Shown here: positions 20,795 to 32,875 of the stretch, in pieces
How positions within the stretch are numbered: the first letter of the stretch is position 1
How the letters are laid out: every line of letters starts with the position of its first letter
Source: Nemertoderma westbladi
Lineage: Eukaryota > Xenacoelomorpha > Nemertodermatida > Nemertodermatidae
NCBI GenBank assembly: GCA_032718475.1
Contig: JAUCBJ010009143.1
Coordinates: 180,657-244,656 of the forward strand
Reading direction: 5' to 3'
DNA length: 64,000 nt
Program-made: the position numbers and the translations under genes
The notes under the pieces: model-generated
Told to the model about the DNA's origin: nothing
The model's input: the letters and a program-made list of their open reading frames with translations, nothing else
Database searches by the model: none

Positions 20795-23240
20795 CCTCAC
20801 CACCTGGCCAGCATCACTCCAGATTAATTTATCTTCTACTTCAACTGGGCCACCAGATCTCCCGATTAATCCAACTTCTACTTCCGCACACTCGAAGCCT
20901 CTCCACCTGGCCAGCAGCACTCCAGATTAATTTATCTTCTACTTCAACTGGGCCACCAGATCTCCCTATTAATCTACCTTCTACTTCCGCACACTCGAAG
21001 CCTCACCACCTGGCCAGCAGCACTCCAAATTAATTTATCTTCTACTTCAACTGGGCCACCAGCTCCCTATTAATCTACCTTCTACTTCCGCACACTCGAA
21101 GCCTCACCACCTGGCCAGCAGCACTCCAGATTAATTTATCTTCTACTTCAACTGGGCCACCAGATCTCCCTATTAATCTACCTTCTTCTTCCGCACACTC
21201 GAAGCCTCACCACCTGGCCAGCAGCACTCCAGATTAATTTATCTTCTACTTCAACTGGGCCACCAGATCTCCCAATTAATCCAACTTCTACTTCCGCACA
21301 CTCGAAGCCTCATCAACTGGGCCAGCAGCACTCCAGATTAATTTATCTTCTACTTCAACTGGGCCTCTAGATCTCCCGATTAATCCAACTTCTACTTCCG
21401 CACACTCGAAGCCTCACCACCTGGCCAGCAGCACTCCAGATTAATTTATCTTCTACTTCAACTGGGCCACCAGATCTCCCGATTAATCCAACTTCTACTT
21501 CCGAACACTCGAAGCCTCACCACCTGGCCAGCAGCACTCCAGATTAATTTATCTTCTACTTCAACTGGGCCACCAGATCTCCCTATTAATCTACCTTCTT
21601 CTTCCGCACACTCGAAGCCTCACCACCTGGCCAGCAGCACTCCAGATTAATTTATCTTCTACTTCAACTGGGCCACCAGATCTCCCAATTAATCCAACTT
21701 CTACTTCCGCACACTCGAAGCCTCATCAACTGGGCCAGCAGCACTCCAGATTAATTTATCTTCTACTTCAACTGGGCCTCTAGATCTCCCGATTAATCCA
21801 ACTTCTACTTCCGCACACTCGAAGCCTCACCACCTGGCCAGCAGCACTCCAGATTAATTTATCTTCTACTTCAACTGGGCCACCAGATCTCCCTATTAAT
21901 CTACTTTCTACTTCCGCACACTCGAAGCCTCACCACCTGGCCATCAGCACTCCAGATTAATTTATCTTCTACTTCAACTGGGCCACCAGATCTCCCTATT
22001 AATCTACCTTCTACTTCCGCACACTCGAAGCCTCACCACCTGGCCAGCATCACTCCAGATTAATTTATCTTCTACTTCAACTGGGCCACCAGATCTCCCG
22101 AATAATCCAACTTCTACTTCCGCACACTCGAAGCCTCTCCACCTGGCCAGCAGCACTCCAGATTAATTTATCTTCTACTTCAACTGGGCCACCAGATCTC
22201 CCTATTAATCTACCTTCTACTTCCGCACACTCGAAGCCTCACCACCTGGCCAGCAGCACTCCAAATTAATTTATCTTCTACTTCAACTGGGCCACCAGCT
22301 CCCTATTAATCTACCTTCTACTTCCGCACACTCGAAGCCTCACCACCTGGCCAGCAGCACTCCAGATTAATTTATCTTCTACTTCAACTGGGCCACCAGA
22401 TCTCCCTATTAATCTACCTTCTTCTTCCGCACACTCGAAGCCTCACCACCTGGCCAGCAGCACTCCAGATTAATTTATCTTCTACTTCAACTGGGCCACC
22501 AGATCTCCCAATTAATCCAACTTCTACTTCCGCACACTCGAAGCCTCACCACCTGGCCAGCAGCACTCCAGATTAATTTATCTTCTACTTCAACTGGGCC
22601 ACCAGATCTCCCGATTAATCCAACTTCTACTTCCGAACACTCGAAGCCTCACCACCTGGCCAGCAGCACTCCAGATTAATTTATCTTCTACTTCAACTGG
22701 GCCACCAGATCTCCCTATTAATCCAACTTCTACTTCCGCACACTCGAAGCCTCATCAACTGGGCCAGCAGCACTCCAGATTAATTTATCTTCTACTTCAA
22801 CTGGGCCACCAGCTCCCTATTAATCTACGTTCTACTTCCGCACACTCGAAGCCTCACCACCTGGCCAGCAGTACTCCAGATTAAATTCTCTTCTACTTCA
22901 ACTGGGCCACCAGAACTCCCTATTAATCTACCTTCTACTTCCGCACACTCGAAGCCTCACCACCTGGCCAGCAGCACTCCAGATTAATTTATCTTCTACT
23001 TCAACTGGGCCACCAGATCTCCCTATTAATCTACCTTCTACTTCCGCACACTCAAAGCCTCACCACCTGGCCAGCAGCACTCCAGATTAATTTATTTTCT
23101 ACTTCAAATGGGCCACCAGATCTCCCGATTAATCCAACTTCTACTTCCGCACACTCGAAGCCTCACCACCTGGCCAGCAGCACTCCAGATTAATTTATCT
23201 TCTACTTCAACTGGGCCACCAGATCTCCCGATCAATCCAA
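20795..23240. repeat. 1236-bp (12-mer) duplication with a nested 413-bp repeat
   Basis: Markers recur at exactly 1236 bp: 'agcatcac' (20812 and 22048), 'ccaaatta' (21027 and 22263), 'ccagctcccta', and 'ccttcttcttcc' (21181 and 22417). Inside the first copy, a four-monomer set ('ccttcttcttcc', 'cccaatt', 'catcaactggg', 'gggcctctag') is repeated 413 bp later (21181 and 21594; 21364 and 21777), which is 4 x 103 + 1. The nested repeat arose after or independently of the larger duplication, because copy 2 lacks it. Confidence 0.82.
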
Positions 23241-23502
23241 CTTCTACTTCCGCACACTCAAAGCCTCACCACCTGGCCAGCAGCACTCCAGATTAATTTA
23301 TTTTCTACTTCAAATGGGCCACCAGATCTCCCGATTAATCCAACTTCTACTTCCGCACACTCGAAGCCTCACCACCTGGCCAGCAGCACTCCAGATTAAT
23401 TTATCTTCTACTTCAACTGGGCCACCAGATCTCCCGATTAATCCAACTTCTACTTCCGCACACTCAAAGCCTCACCACCTGGCCAGCAGCACTCCAGATT
23501 AA
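23085..23502. repeat. Dimer repeat (206 bp) with 'caaatggg'
   Basis: The two-monomer set 'ttattttctacttcaaatggg' split over 23092 onward, then a plain monomer, then 'actcaaagcc', repeats 206 bp later. The c-to-a change creates an ATG, so two identical 62-codon frames start at 23108 and 23314. Both close at the regular in-monomer stop and are not genes. Confidence 0.8.
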
Positions 23503-26500
23503 TTTATCTTCTACTTCAACTGGGCCACCAGATCTCCCGATTAATCCAACTTCTACTTCCACACACTCAAAGCCTCACCACCTGGCCAGCAGCACTCCAG
23601 ATTAATTTATCTTCTACTTCAACTGGGCCACCAGATCTCCCGATTAATCCAACTTCTACTTCCGCACACTCAAAGCCTCACCACCTGGCCAGCAATACTC
23701 CAGATTAATTTATCTTCTACTTCAACTGGGCCACCAGATCTCCCGATTAATCCAACTTCTACTTCCGCACACTCGAAGCCTCACCACCTGGCCAGCAGCA
23801 CTCCAGATTAATTTATCTTCTACTTCAACTGGGCCACCAGATCTCCCTATTAATCCAACTTCTACTTCCGCACACTCAAAGCCTCACCACCTGGCCAGCA
23901 ATACTCCAGATTAATTTATCTTCTACTTCAACTGGGCCACCAGATCTCCCGATTAATCCAACTTCTACTTCCGCACACTCGAAGCCTTACCATCTGGCCA
24001 GCAGCACTCCAGATTAATTTATCTTCTACTTCAACTGGGCCACCAGATCTCCCGATTAATCCAACTTCTACTTCCGCACACTCGAAGCGTCATCAACTGG
24101 GCCAGCAGCACTCCAGATTAATTTATCTTCTACTTCAACTGGGCCACCAGATCTCCCGATTAATCCAACTTCTACTTCCGCACACTCGAAGCCTCACCAC
24201 CTGGCCAGCAGCACTCCAGATTAATTTATCTTCTACTTCAACTGGGCCACCAGATCTCCCGATTAATCCAACTTCTACTTCCGCACACTCGAAGCCTCAC
24301 CACCTGGCCAGCAGCACTCCAGATTAATTTATCTTCTACTTCAACTGGGCCACCAGATCTCCCGATTAATCCAACTTCTACTTCCGCACACTCGAAGCCT
24401 CACCACCTGGCCAGCAGCACTCCAGATTAATTTATCTTCTACTTCAACTGGGCCACCAGATCTCCCGATTAATCCAACTTCTACTTCCGCACACTCGAAG
24501 CCTCACCATCTGGCCAGCAGTACTCCAGATTAATTTATCTTCTACTTCAACTGGGCCACCAGATCTCCCGATTAATCGAACTTCTACTTCCGCACACTCG
24601 AAGCCTCACCACCTGGCCAGCAGCACTCCAGATTAATTTATCTTCTACTTCAACTGGGCCACCAGATCTCCCGATTAATCCAACTTCTACTTCCGCACAC
24701 TCAAAGCCTCACCACCTGGCCAGCAGCACTCCAGATTAATTTAACTTCTACTTCAACTGGGCCACCAGATCTCCCGATTAATCCAACTTCTACTTCCGCA
24801 CACTCGAAGCCTCACCACCTGGCCAGCAGCACTCCAGATTAATTTATCTTCTACTTCAACTGGGCCACCAGATCTCCCTATTAATCTACCTTCTACTACC
24901 GCACACTCGAAGCCTCACCACCTGGCCAGCATCACTCCAGATTAATTTATCTTCTACTTCAACTGGGCCACCAGATCTCCCTATTAATCCAACTTCTACT
25001 TCCGCACACTCGAAGCCTCACCACCTGGCCAGCAGCACTCCAGATTAATTTATCTTCTACTTCAACTGGGCCACCAGATCTCCCTATTAATCTACCTTCT
25101 ACTTCCGCACACTCGAAGCCTCACCACCTGGCCAGCAGTACTCCAGATTAATTTATCTTCTACTTCAACTGGGCCACCAGATCTCCCTATTAATCTACTT
25201 TCTACTTCCGCACACTCGAAGCCTCACCACCTGGCCAGCAGCACTCCAGATTAATTTATCTTCTACTTCAACTAGGCCACCAGATCTCCCTATTAATCTA
25301 CCTTCTACTTCCGCACACTCGAAGCCTCACCACCTGGCCAGCAGCACTCCAGATTAATTTATCTTCTACTTCAACTGGGCCACCAGATCTCCCGATTAAT
25401 CCAACTTCTACTTCCGCACACTCAAAGCCTCACCACCTGGCCAGCAGCACTCCAGATTAATTTATCTTCTACTTCAACTGGGCCACCAGATCTCCCGATT
25501 AATCCAACTTCTACTTCCGCACACTCGAAGCCTCTCAACCTGGCCAGCAGCACTCCAGATTAATTTATCTTCTACTTCAACTGGGCCACCATATCTCCCG
25601 ATTAATCCAACTTCTACTTCCGCACACTCAAAGCCTCACCACCTGGCCAGCAGCACTCCAGATTAATTTATCTTCTACTTCAACTGGGCCACCAGATCTC
25701 CCAATTAATCCAACTTCTACTTCCGCACACTCGAAGCCTCACCACCTGGCCAGCAGCACTCCAGATTAATTTATCTTCTACTTCAACTGGGCCACCATAT
25801 CTCCCGATTAATCCAACTTCTACTTCCGCACACTCTAAGCCTTACCATCTGGCCAGCAGAACTCCAGATTAATTTATCTTCTACTTCAACTGGGCCACCA
25901 GATCTCCCGATTAATCCAACTTCTACTTCCGCACACTCGAAGCCTCATCAACTGGGCCAGCAGCACTCCAGATTAATTTATCTTCTACTTCAACTGGGCC
26001 ACCAGATCTCCCAATTAATCCAACTTCTACTTCCGCACACTCGAAGCCTCACCACCTGGCCAGCAGCACTCCAGATTAATTTATCTTTTACTTCAACTGG
26101 GCCACCAGATCTCCCTATTAATCTACCTTCTACTTCCGCACACTCGAAGCCTCACCACCTGGCCAGCAGCACTCCAGATTAATTTATCTTCTACTTCAAC
26201 TGGGCCACCAGATCTCCCGATTAATCCAACTTCTACTTCCGCACACTCGAAGCCTCACCACATGGCCAGCAGCACTCCAGATTAATTTATCTTCTACTTC
26301 AACTGGGCCACCAGATCTCCCGCTTAATCCAACTTCTACTTCCGCACACTCGAAGCCTCACCATCTGGCCAGCAGCACTCCAGATTAATTTATCTTCTAC
26401 TTCAACTGGGCCACCAGATCTCCCGATTAATCCAACTTCTACTTCCGCACACTCGAAGCCTCACCACCTCGCCAGCAGCACTCCAGATTAAATTATCTTC

Positions 26501-29170
26501 TACTTCAACTGGGCCACCAGATCTCCCGATTAATCCAACTTCTACTTCCGCACACTCAAAGCCTCACCACCTGGCCAGCAGCACTCCAGATTAATTTAAC
26601 TTCTACTTCAACTGGGCCACCAGATCTCCCGATTAATCCAACTTCTACTTCCGCACACTCGAAGCCTCACCACCTGGCCAGCAGCACTCCAGATTAATTT
26701 ATCTTCTACTTCAACTGGGCCACCAGATCTCCCTATTAATCTACCTTCTACTTCCGCACACTCGAAGCCTCACCACCTGGCCAGCAGCACTCCAGATTAA
26801 TTTATCTTCTACTTCAACTGGGCCACCAGATCTCACTATTAATCTACCCTCTACTTTCGCACACTCGAAGCCTCATCCACTGGGCCAGCAGCACTCCAGA
26901 TTAATTTATCTTCTACTTCAACTGGGCCTCCAGATCTCCCTATTAATCTACCTTCTACTTCCGCACACTCGAAGCCTCACCACCTGGCCAGCAGCACTCC
27001 AGATTAATATATCTTCTACTTCAACTGGGCCACCAGATCTCCCTATTAATCCAACTTCTACTTCCGCACACTCAAAGCCTCACCACCTGGCCAGCAGCAC
27101 TCCAGATTAATTTATCTTCTACTTCAACTGGGCCACCAGATCTCCCTATTAATCTACCTTCTACTTCCGCACACTCGAAGCCTCACCACCTGGCCAGCAG
27201 CACTCCAGATTAATTTATCTTCTACTTCAACTGGGCCACCAGCTCTCCCTATTAATCTACCTTCTACTTCCGCACACTCGAAGCCTCACCACCTGGCCAG
27301 CATCACTCCAGATTAATTTATCTTCTACTTCAACTGGACCACAATATCTCCCTATTAATCTACCTTCTACTTCCGCACACTCGAAGCCTCACAACCTGGC
27401 CAGCAGCACTCCAGATTAATTTATCTTCTACTTCAACTGGGCCACCAGATCTTCCTATTAATCTACCTTCTACTTCCGCACACTCGAAGCCTCACCACCT
27501 GGCCAGCAGCACTCCAGATTAATTTATCTTCTACTTCAACTGGGCCACCAGATCTCCCTATTAATCTACCTTCTACTTCCGCACACTCGAAGCCTCACCA
27601 CCTGGCCAGCAGCACTCCAGATTAATTTATCTTCTACTTCAACTGGGCCACCAGATCTCCCTATTAATCTACCTTCTACTTCCGCACACTCGAAGCCTCA
27701 CCACCTGGCCAGCAGCACTCCAGATTAATTTATCTTCTACTTCAACTGGGCCACCAGATCTCCCTATTAATCCAACTTCTACTTCCGCACACTCGAGGCC
27801 TCATCAACTGGGTCAGCAGCACTCCAGATTAATTTATCTTCTACTTCAACTGGGCCACCACATCTCCCAATTAATCCAACTTCTACTTCCGCACACTCGA
27901 AGCCTCATCAACTGGGCCAGCAGCACTCCAGATTAATTTATCTTCTACTTCAACTGGGCCTCCAGATCTCCCGATTAATCCAACTTCTACTTCCGCACAC
28001 TCGAAGCCTCACCACCTGGCCAGCAGCACTCCAGATTAATTTATCTTCTACTTCAACTGGGCCACCAGATCTCCCGATTAATCCAACTTCTACTTCCGAA
28101 CACTCGAAGCCTCACCACCTGGCCAGCAGCACTCCAGATTAATTTATCTTCTACTTCAACTGGGCCACCAGATCTCCCGATTAATCCAACCTCTACTTTC
28201 GCACACTCGAAGCCTCATCAACTGGGCCAGCAGCACTCCAGATTAATTTATCTTCTACTTCAACTGGTCCTCCAGATCTCCCTATTAATCTACCTTCTAC
28301 TTCTGCACACTCGAAGCCTCACCACCTGGCCAGCAGCACTCCAGATTAAAATATCTTCTACTTCAACTGGGCCACCAGATCTCCCTATTAATCCAACTTC
28401 TACTTCCGCACACTCGAAGCCTCACCACCTGGCCAGCAGCACTCCAGATTAATTTATCTTCTACTTCAATTGGGCCACCAGATCTCCCTATTAATCCAAC
28501 CTCTACTTTCGCACACTCGAAGCCTCATCCACTGGGCCAGCAGCACTCCAGATTAATTGATCTTCTACTTCAACTGGGCCTCCAGATCTCCCTATTAATC
28601 TACCTTCTACTTCCGCACACTCGAAGCCTCACCACCTGGCCAGCAGCACTCCAGATTAATTTACCTTCTACTTCAACTGGGCCACCAGATCTCCCGATTA
28701 ATCTAACTTCTACTTCCGCACACTCGAAGCCTCATCAACTGGGCCAGCAGCACTCCAGATTAATTTATCTTCTACTTCAACTGGGCCACCAGATCTCCCT
28801 ATTAATCTACCTTCTACTTCCGCACACTCGAAGCCTCACCACCTGGCCAGCATCACTCCAGATTAATTTATCTTCTACTTCAACTGGGCCACCAGATCTC
28901 CCGATTAATCCAACTTCTACTTCCGCACACTCGAAGCCTCTCCACCTGGCCAGCAGCACTCCAGATTAATTTATCTTCTACTTCAACTGGGCCACCAGAT
29001 CTCCCTATTAATCTACCTTCTACTTCCGCACACTCGAAGCCTCACCACCTGGCCAGCAGCACTCCAGATTAATTTATCTTCTACTTCAACTGGGCCACAA
29101 TATCTCCCTATTAATCTACCTTCTACTTCCGCACACTCGAAGCCTCACCACCTGGCCAGCAGCACTCCAG

Positions 29171-29231
29171 ATTAATTTATCTTCTACTTCCGCACACTCG
29201 AAGCCTCACCACCTGGCCAGCAGCACTCCAG
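29171..29231. repeat. 61-bp half-deleted monomer (first copy)
   Basis: The half-B box attaatttatcttctacttc is followed directly by the half-A block cgcacactcg. One 42-bp half is therefore gone, and the unit is exactly 61 bp. The switch lies inside the 10-bp cttctacttc shared by the two halves. This is what unequal exchange between the halves would produce, and it supports the two-part origin of the monomer. Confidence 0.9.
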
Positions 29232-30470
29232 ATTAATTTATCTTCTACTTCAACTGGGCCACAATATCTACCTATTAATCTACCTTCTACTTCCGCACAC
29301 TCGAAGCCTCACCACCTGGCCAGCAGCACTCCAGATTAATTTATCTTCTACTTCAACTGGGCCACCAGATCTCCCGATTAATCCAACTTCTACTTCCGAA
29401 CACTCGAAGCCTCACCACCTGGCCAGCAGCACTCCAGATTAATTTATCTTCTACTTCAACTGGGCCACCAGATCTCCCGATTAATCCAACCTCTACTTTC
29501 GCACACTCGAAGCCTCATCAACTGGGCCAGCAGCACTCCAGATTAATTTATCTTCTACTTCAACTGGTCCTCCAGATCTCCCTATTAATCTACCTTCTAC
29601 TTCTGCACACTCGAAGCCTCACCACCTGGCCAGCAGCACTCCAGATTAAAATATCTTCTACTTCAACTGGGCCACCAGATCTCCCTATTAATCCAACTTC
29701 TACTTCCGCACACTCGAAGCCTCACCACCTGGCCAGCAGCACTCCAGATTAATTTATCTTCTACTTCAATTGGGCCACCAGATCTCCCTATTAATCCAAC
29801 CTCTACTTTCGCACACTCGAAGCCTCATCCACTGGGCCAGCAGCACTCCAGATTAATTGATCTTCTACTTCAACTGGGCCTCCAGATCTCCCTATTAATC
29901 TACCTTCTACTTCCGCACACTCGAAGCCTCACCACCTGGCCAGCAGCACTCCAGATTAATTTACCTTCTACTTCAACTGGGCCACCAGATCTCCCGATTA
30001 ATCTAACTTCTACTTCCGCACACTCGAAGCCTCATCAACTGGGCCAGCAGCACTCCAGATTAATTTATCTTCTACTTCAACTGGGCCACCAGATCTCCCT
30101 ATTAATCTACCTTCTACTTCCGCACACTCGAAGCCTCACCACCTGGCCAGCATCACTCCAGATTAATTTATCTTCTACTTCAACTGGGCCACCAGATCTC
30201 CCGATTAATCCAACTTCTACTTCCGCACACTCGAAGCCTCTCCACCTGGCCAGCAGCACTCCAGATTAATTTATCTTCTACTTCAACTGGGCCACCAGAT
30301 CTCCCTATTAATCTACCTTCTACTTCCGCACACTCGAAGCCTCACCACCTGGCCAGCAGCACTCCAGATTAATTTATCTTCTACTTCAACTGGGCCACAA
30401 TATCTCCCTATTAATCTACCTTCTACTTCCGCACACTCGAAGCCTCACCACCTGGCCAGCAGCACTCCAG

Positions 30471-30531
30471 ATTAATTTATCTTCTACTTCCGCACACTCG
30501 AAGCCTCACCACCTGGCCAGCAGCACTCCAG
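30471..30531. repeat. 61-bp half-deleted monomer (second copy)
   Basis: It is identical in form to 29171-29231 and exactly 1300 bp downstream, so it was copied by the tandem duplication rather than formed anew. Confidence 0.9.
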
Positions 30532-30848
30532 ATTAATTTATCTTCTACTTCAACTGGGCCACAATATCTACCTATTAATCTACCTTCTACTTCCGCACAC
30601 TCGAAGCCTCACCACCTGGCCAGCAGCACTCCAGATTAATTTATCTTCTACTTCAACTGGGCTACCAGATCTCCCTATTAATCTACCTTCTACTTCCGCA
30701 CACTCGAAGCCTCACCACCTGGCCAGCAGCACTCCAGATTAATTTATCTTCTACTTCAACTGGGCCACAATATCTCCCTATTAATCTACCTTCTACTTCC
30801 GCACACTCGAAGCCTCACCACCTGGCCAGCAGCACTCCAGATTAATTT

Positions 30849-30859
30849 ATCTTCTACTT
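30849..30859. other. Target-site duplication of LINE copy 1, left (atcttctactt)
   Basis: The 11-bp atcttctactt before the LINE is repeated at 32911-32921 directly after it, and both lie in half B at the same phase. Removing the LINE and one copy restores a normal monomer. Chance is reduced but not excluded, because cttctactt occurs twice per monomer. Confidence 0.85.
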
Positions 30860-32875
30860 GTTCTGACTGTTTCTGCAGCTGCAGAAACAGTTCCTGTATA
30901 CCCTCGAAACAGGAAAAGGGCCCCCTGGACTGACAACAAAATTCAGAAGTGCCGAAATGACCTTCATAAGGCGCAGAAAGAGTCCCGACTCAAACAGACT
31001 ACAGCGGCCAAGAATGCAGTTAAAGCTGCATCTAGGTCCCTGAACAGGCAGTACTCTGTTAATCTACAGGAGCTAATAAACCAACAGGTTGATGCCATCA
31101 ATGATGCTGACGACAGCAGGCAATCATCCCAGGCATGGAAATCGATCAATCTGCTTACTGGGCGGAAAAGCCAACCAACCACCAAGGTTAAGGCTGAATC
31201 ACCAGCCGATCGCCTCAATGGTTGGAAAGCCCACTTTGAAAAGCTCCTCAATAATGACAGGGTATTGCCTGATAACTTTATAGAAGTAAAAGTGTCTGAG
31301 TCTGTACTCCCAGATATTCCCATTGGCGATATCTCCTTTGCAGAAGTGAAGGCTGCTGCAAAGAGCATTAAGACCAATCGTGCCAGTGGAGTAGATGGTG
31401 TTCCCCCTGAGGTCTTTAAAATACCTGAGTGTTTAAAGCTCATCTATCCCATCATAGTAGACATGTACCGTACAACAAGAGTCCCACAAGAAATGAAAAC
31501 AAATAAGTTGGTGCCAGTTCCCAAGAAGGGCAACCTAACACTCTATGGTTCTTTTCGGGGAATCTCATTGATCTCGATTGCTGCAAAACTATACAATAGA
31601 ATTCTATTAAATCGCATCAGGGATCCCATTGAGAGACTGCTACGTGGAAATCAGAATGGGTTCCGTAAAGGTCGTGGGACCATGGAGCCCATTTTGGCAC
31701 TTAGAAGGATAATTGAAGAGTTATCAAAAAAGAAAGACAGGCATCTGGCTGTTATCTTTGTTGACTTCTTCAAGGCCTTTGATTCAGTCTCTCGCTCACG
31801 TATGTTCAGCATACTTTCATTATATGGGATTCCTGATGAAATTATTGCAGCAATCAGATCAGTATACGATGGTTCGACAACATTTGTGTCTACTGTTGAC
31901 GGTGACACAGAACCATTTGAAGTGTTATGGGGCGTCCTCCAAGGAGACACACTTGCACCATTCTTGTTCATTATTGTGGTTGACTATGTTCTACGCATGT
32001 CCTTAGATCATCATAATGATGATGGGGTGATGATAACTCCACCTACTGGCTCCAGAAGTCGAGGAAATCCTGCCAAGTACCTAACTGATCTAGACTTTGC
32101 TGATGACTTAGGAGTACTCTCAGAATCATTAGAGGGAGCCCAGCGGCTCCTCAGCTCATTAGAACATGCTGCTTCTAGTGTTGGTCTTTTTATTAACTCC
32201 AGAAAGACCAAAATTCTGACAGTTAACTTTGAAAGTCCTCAGCAAGTCTCTGATCGGATGAGCATAAGCTCAAAGGATGGTATGCTTGAGCATGTGGACG
32301 ACTTCTGTTACCTGGGATCATGGATCCGGAAGTCAGGTGAGGACCTTCGAATACGTAAGGGAAAGGCATGGGCAGCCTTGAATAGGCTTTCCAGGATTTG
32401 GAAGTCACCTAGAATTAATCGGAAACTTAAGGTCCGATTATTTAGAGCAGCAGTAGTTCCAGTACTCCTCTACGGGAGTCCATGCTGGGCTCTAACTGCT
32501 GAGGACACCAAATCTCTGGATGGCACATTCACAAGAATGCTACGCCGGGTACATTGTGTCAAGTACAATGCACACATCTCCAACCAGACACTATATAACA
32601 TTGGAGGTGTCTCATTGGTTCCCCCAAGCTTGACACTAGAACAAAATCGCCTCTGCTTTGCAGGACATTGCTTTCGCCGTGAGGACCAGCCAGTGCATAA
32701 TCTTGTACTTTGGCAGCCTCATGGAGTGAATAAGCATGGTGGACAGCCCATGACTTTCTTGAGACGCATCTTAAAGGACACTGGCCTTAAAGATGCGGAT
32801 GATCTAGCAAATGTCATGGGTGATAGGGAGTTGTGGCGGTGCAATTTTGTTGACAAGCCGGCACAGCATTCTTAA
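30860..32875 (+). CDS. LINE ORF2 fragment: reverse transcriptase, 671 codons open
   Basis: The frame is open from the truncation point to TAA at 32873-32875. No authentic start remains; the TTG at 31265 lies mid-domain. Residues 1-120 are a basic linker (for example APWTDNKIQKCRNDL). The reverse transcriptase has an early motif NRASGVDGVPPEVF (about 172-185), an RGISLIS block, motif A VDFFKAFD with catalytic D302, motif B GVLQGDTLAP (about 358), and motif C FADD with D415 and D416, all with the expected acidic residues. The thumb and C-terminal region (VLLYGSPCWALT, then FAGHCFRREDQPVHNLVLW) are typical of the ORF2 tail of these LINEs. The upstream endonuclease is lost, so the copy cannot insert on its own. 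The absence of any stop or frameshift argues for a young insertion. Confidence 0.92.
   Translation, partial: VLTVSAAAETVPVYPRNRKRAPWTDNKIQKCRNDLHKAQKESRLKQTTAAKNAVKAASRSLNRQYSVNLQELINQQVDAINDADDSRQSSQAWKSINLLTGRKSQPTTKVKAESPADRLNGWKAHFEKLLNNDRVLPDNFIEVKVSESVLPDIPIGDISFAEVKAAAKSIKTNRASGVDGVPPEVFKIPECLKLIYPIIVDMYRTTRVPQEMKTNKLVPVPKKGNLTLYGSFRGISLISIAAKLYNRILLNRIRDPIERLLRGNQNGFRKGRGTMEPILALRRIIEELSKKKDRHLAVIFVDFFKAFDSVSRSRMFSILSLYGIPDEIIAAIRSVYDGSTTFVSTVDGDTEPFEVLWGVLQGDTLAPFLFIIVVDYVLRMSLDHHNDDGVMITPPTGSRSRGNPAKYLTDLDFADDLGVLSESLEGAQRLLSSLEHAASSVGLFINSRKTKILTVNFESPQQVSDRMSISSKDGMLEHVDDFCYLGSWIRKSGEDLRIRKGKAWAALNRLSRIWKSPRINRKLKVRLFRAAVVPVLLYGSPCWALTAEDTKSLDGTFTRMLRRVHCVKYNAHISNQTLYNIGGVSLVPPSLTLEQNRLCFAGHCFRREDQPVHNLVLWQPHGVNKHGGQPMTFLRRILKDTGLKDADDLANVMGDRELWRCNFVDKPAQHS
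30866..30891. repeat. 26-bp perfect palindrome at the LINE 5' junction
   Basis: The arms are actgtttctgcag and its exact reverse complement, with no spacer, starting six bases inside the truncated end. It is in frame within ORF2 (codons about 3-11). A hairpin here could have stopped the reverse transcriptase and fixed the truncation point, but this is inference. Confidence 0.9.

Larger units (their letters stand above)
27990..30590. repeat. 1300-bp tandem duplication (HOR) next to LINE copy 1
   Basis: About 27990-29289 repeats as 29290-30589. Shared markers at exactly 1300 bp: 'ttccgaacac' (28097 and 29397), 'actggtcctcc' (about 28265 and 29565), 'gattaaaatatc' (28346 and 29646), 'aattgatc' (28556 and 29856), 'acaatatctccc' (29097 and 30397) and 'acaatatctacc' (29260 and 30560). 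The length decomposes as 12 x 103 + 61 + 3. The 61 is a half-deleted monomer and the 3 comes from three 104-bp variants. I saw no difference between the copies, so the duplication is very recent or an assembly effect. Confidence 0.88.
20767..30859. repeat. 103-bp satellite array, block 2 (about 98 monomers)
   Basis: Same family and orientation as block 1. Variants common here include 'gcctctag', 'ccgaacac', 'actcaaagcc', 'agcaatactcc' and 101-bp monomers with 'ccagctcccta'. The last 2.6 kb is a clean tandem duplication that ends about 200 bp before LINE copy 1. Nothing but satellite is present. Confidence 0.98.

Noticed and set aside
30964-32408. Antisense and alternative-frame ORFs across LINE copy 1
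   Set aside because: They overlap the reverse transcriptase frame with its catalytic motifs and have no domain features of their own.
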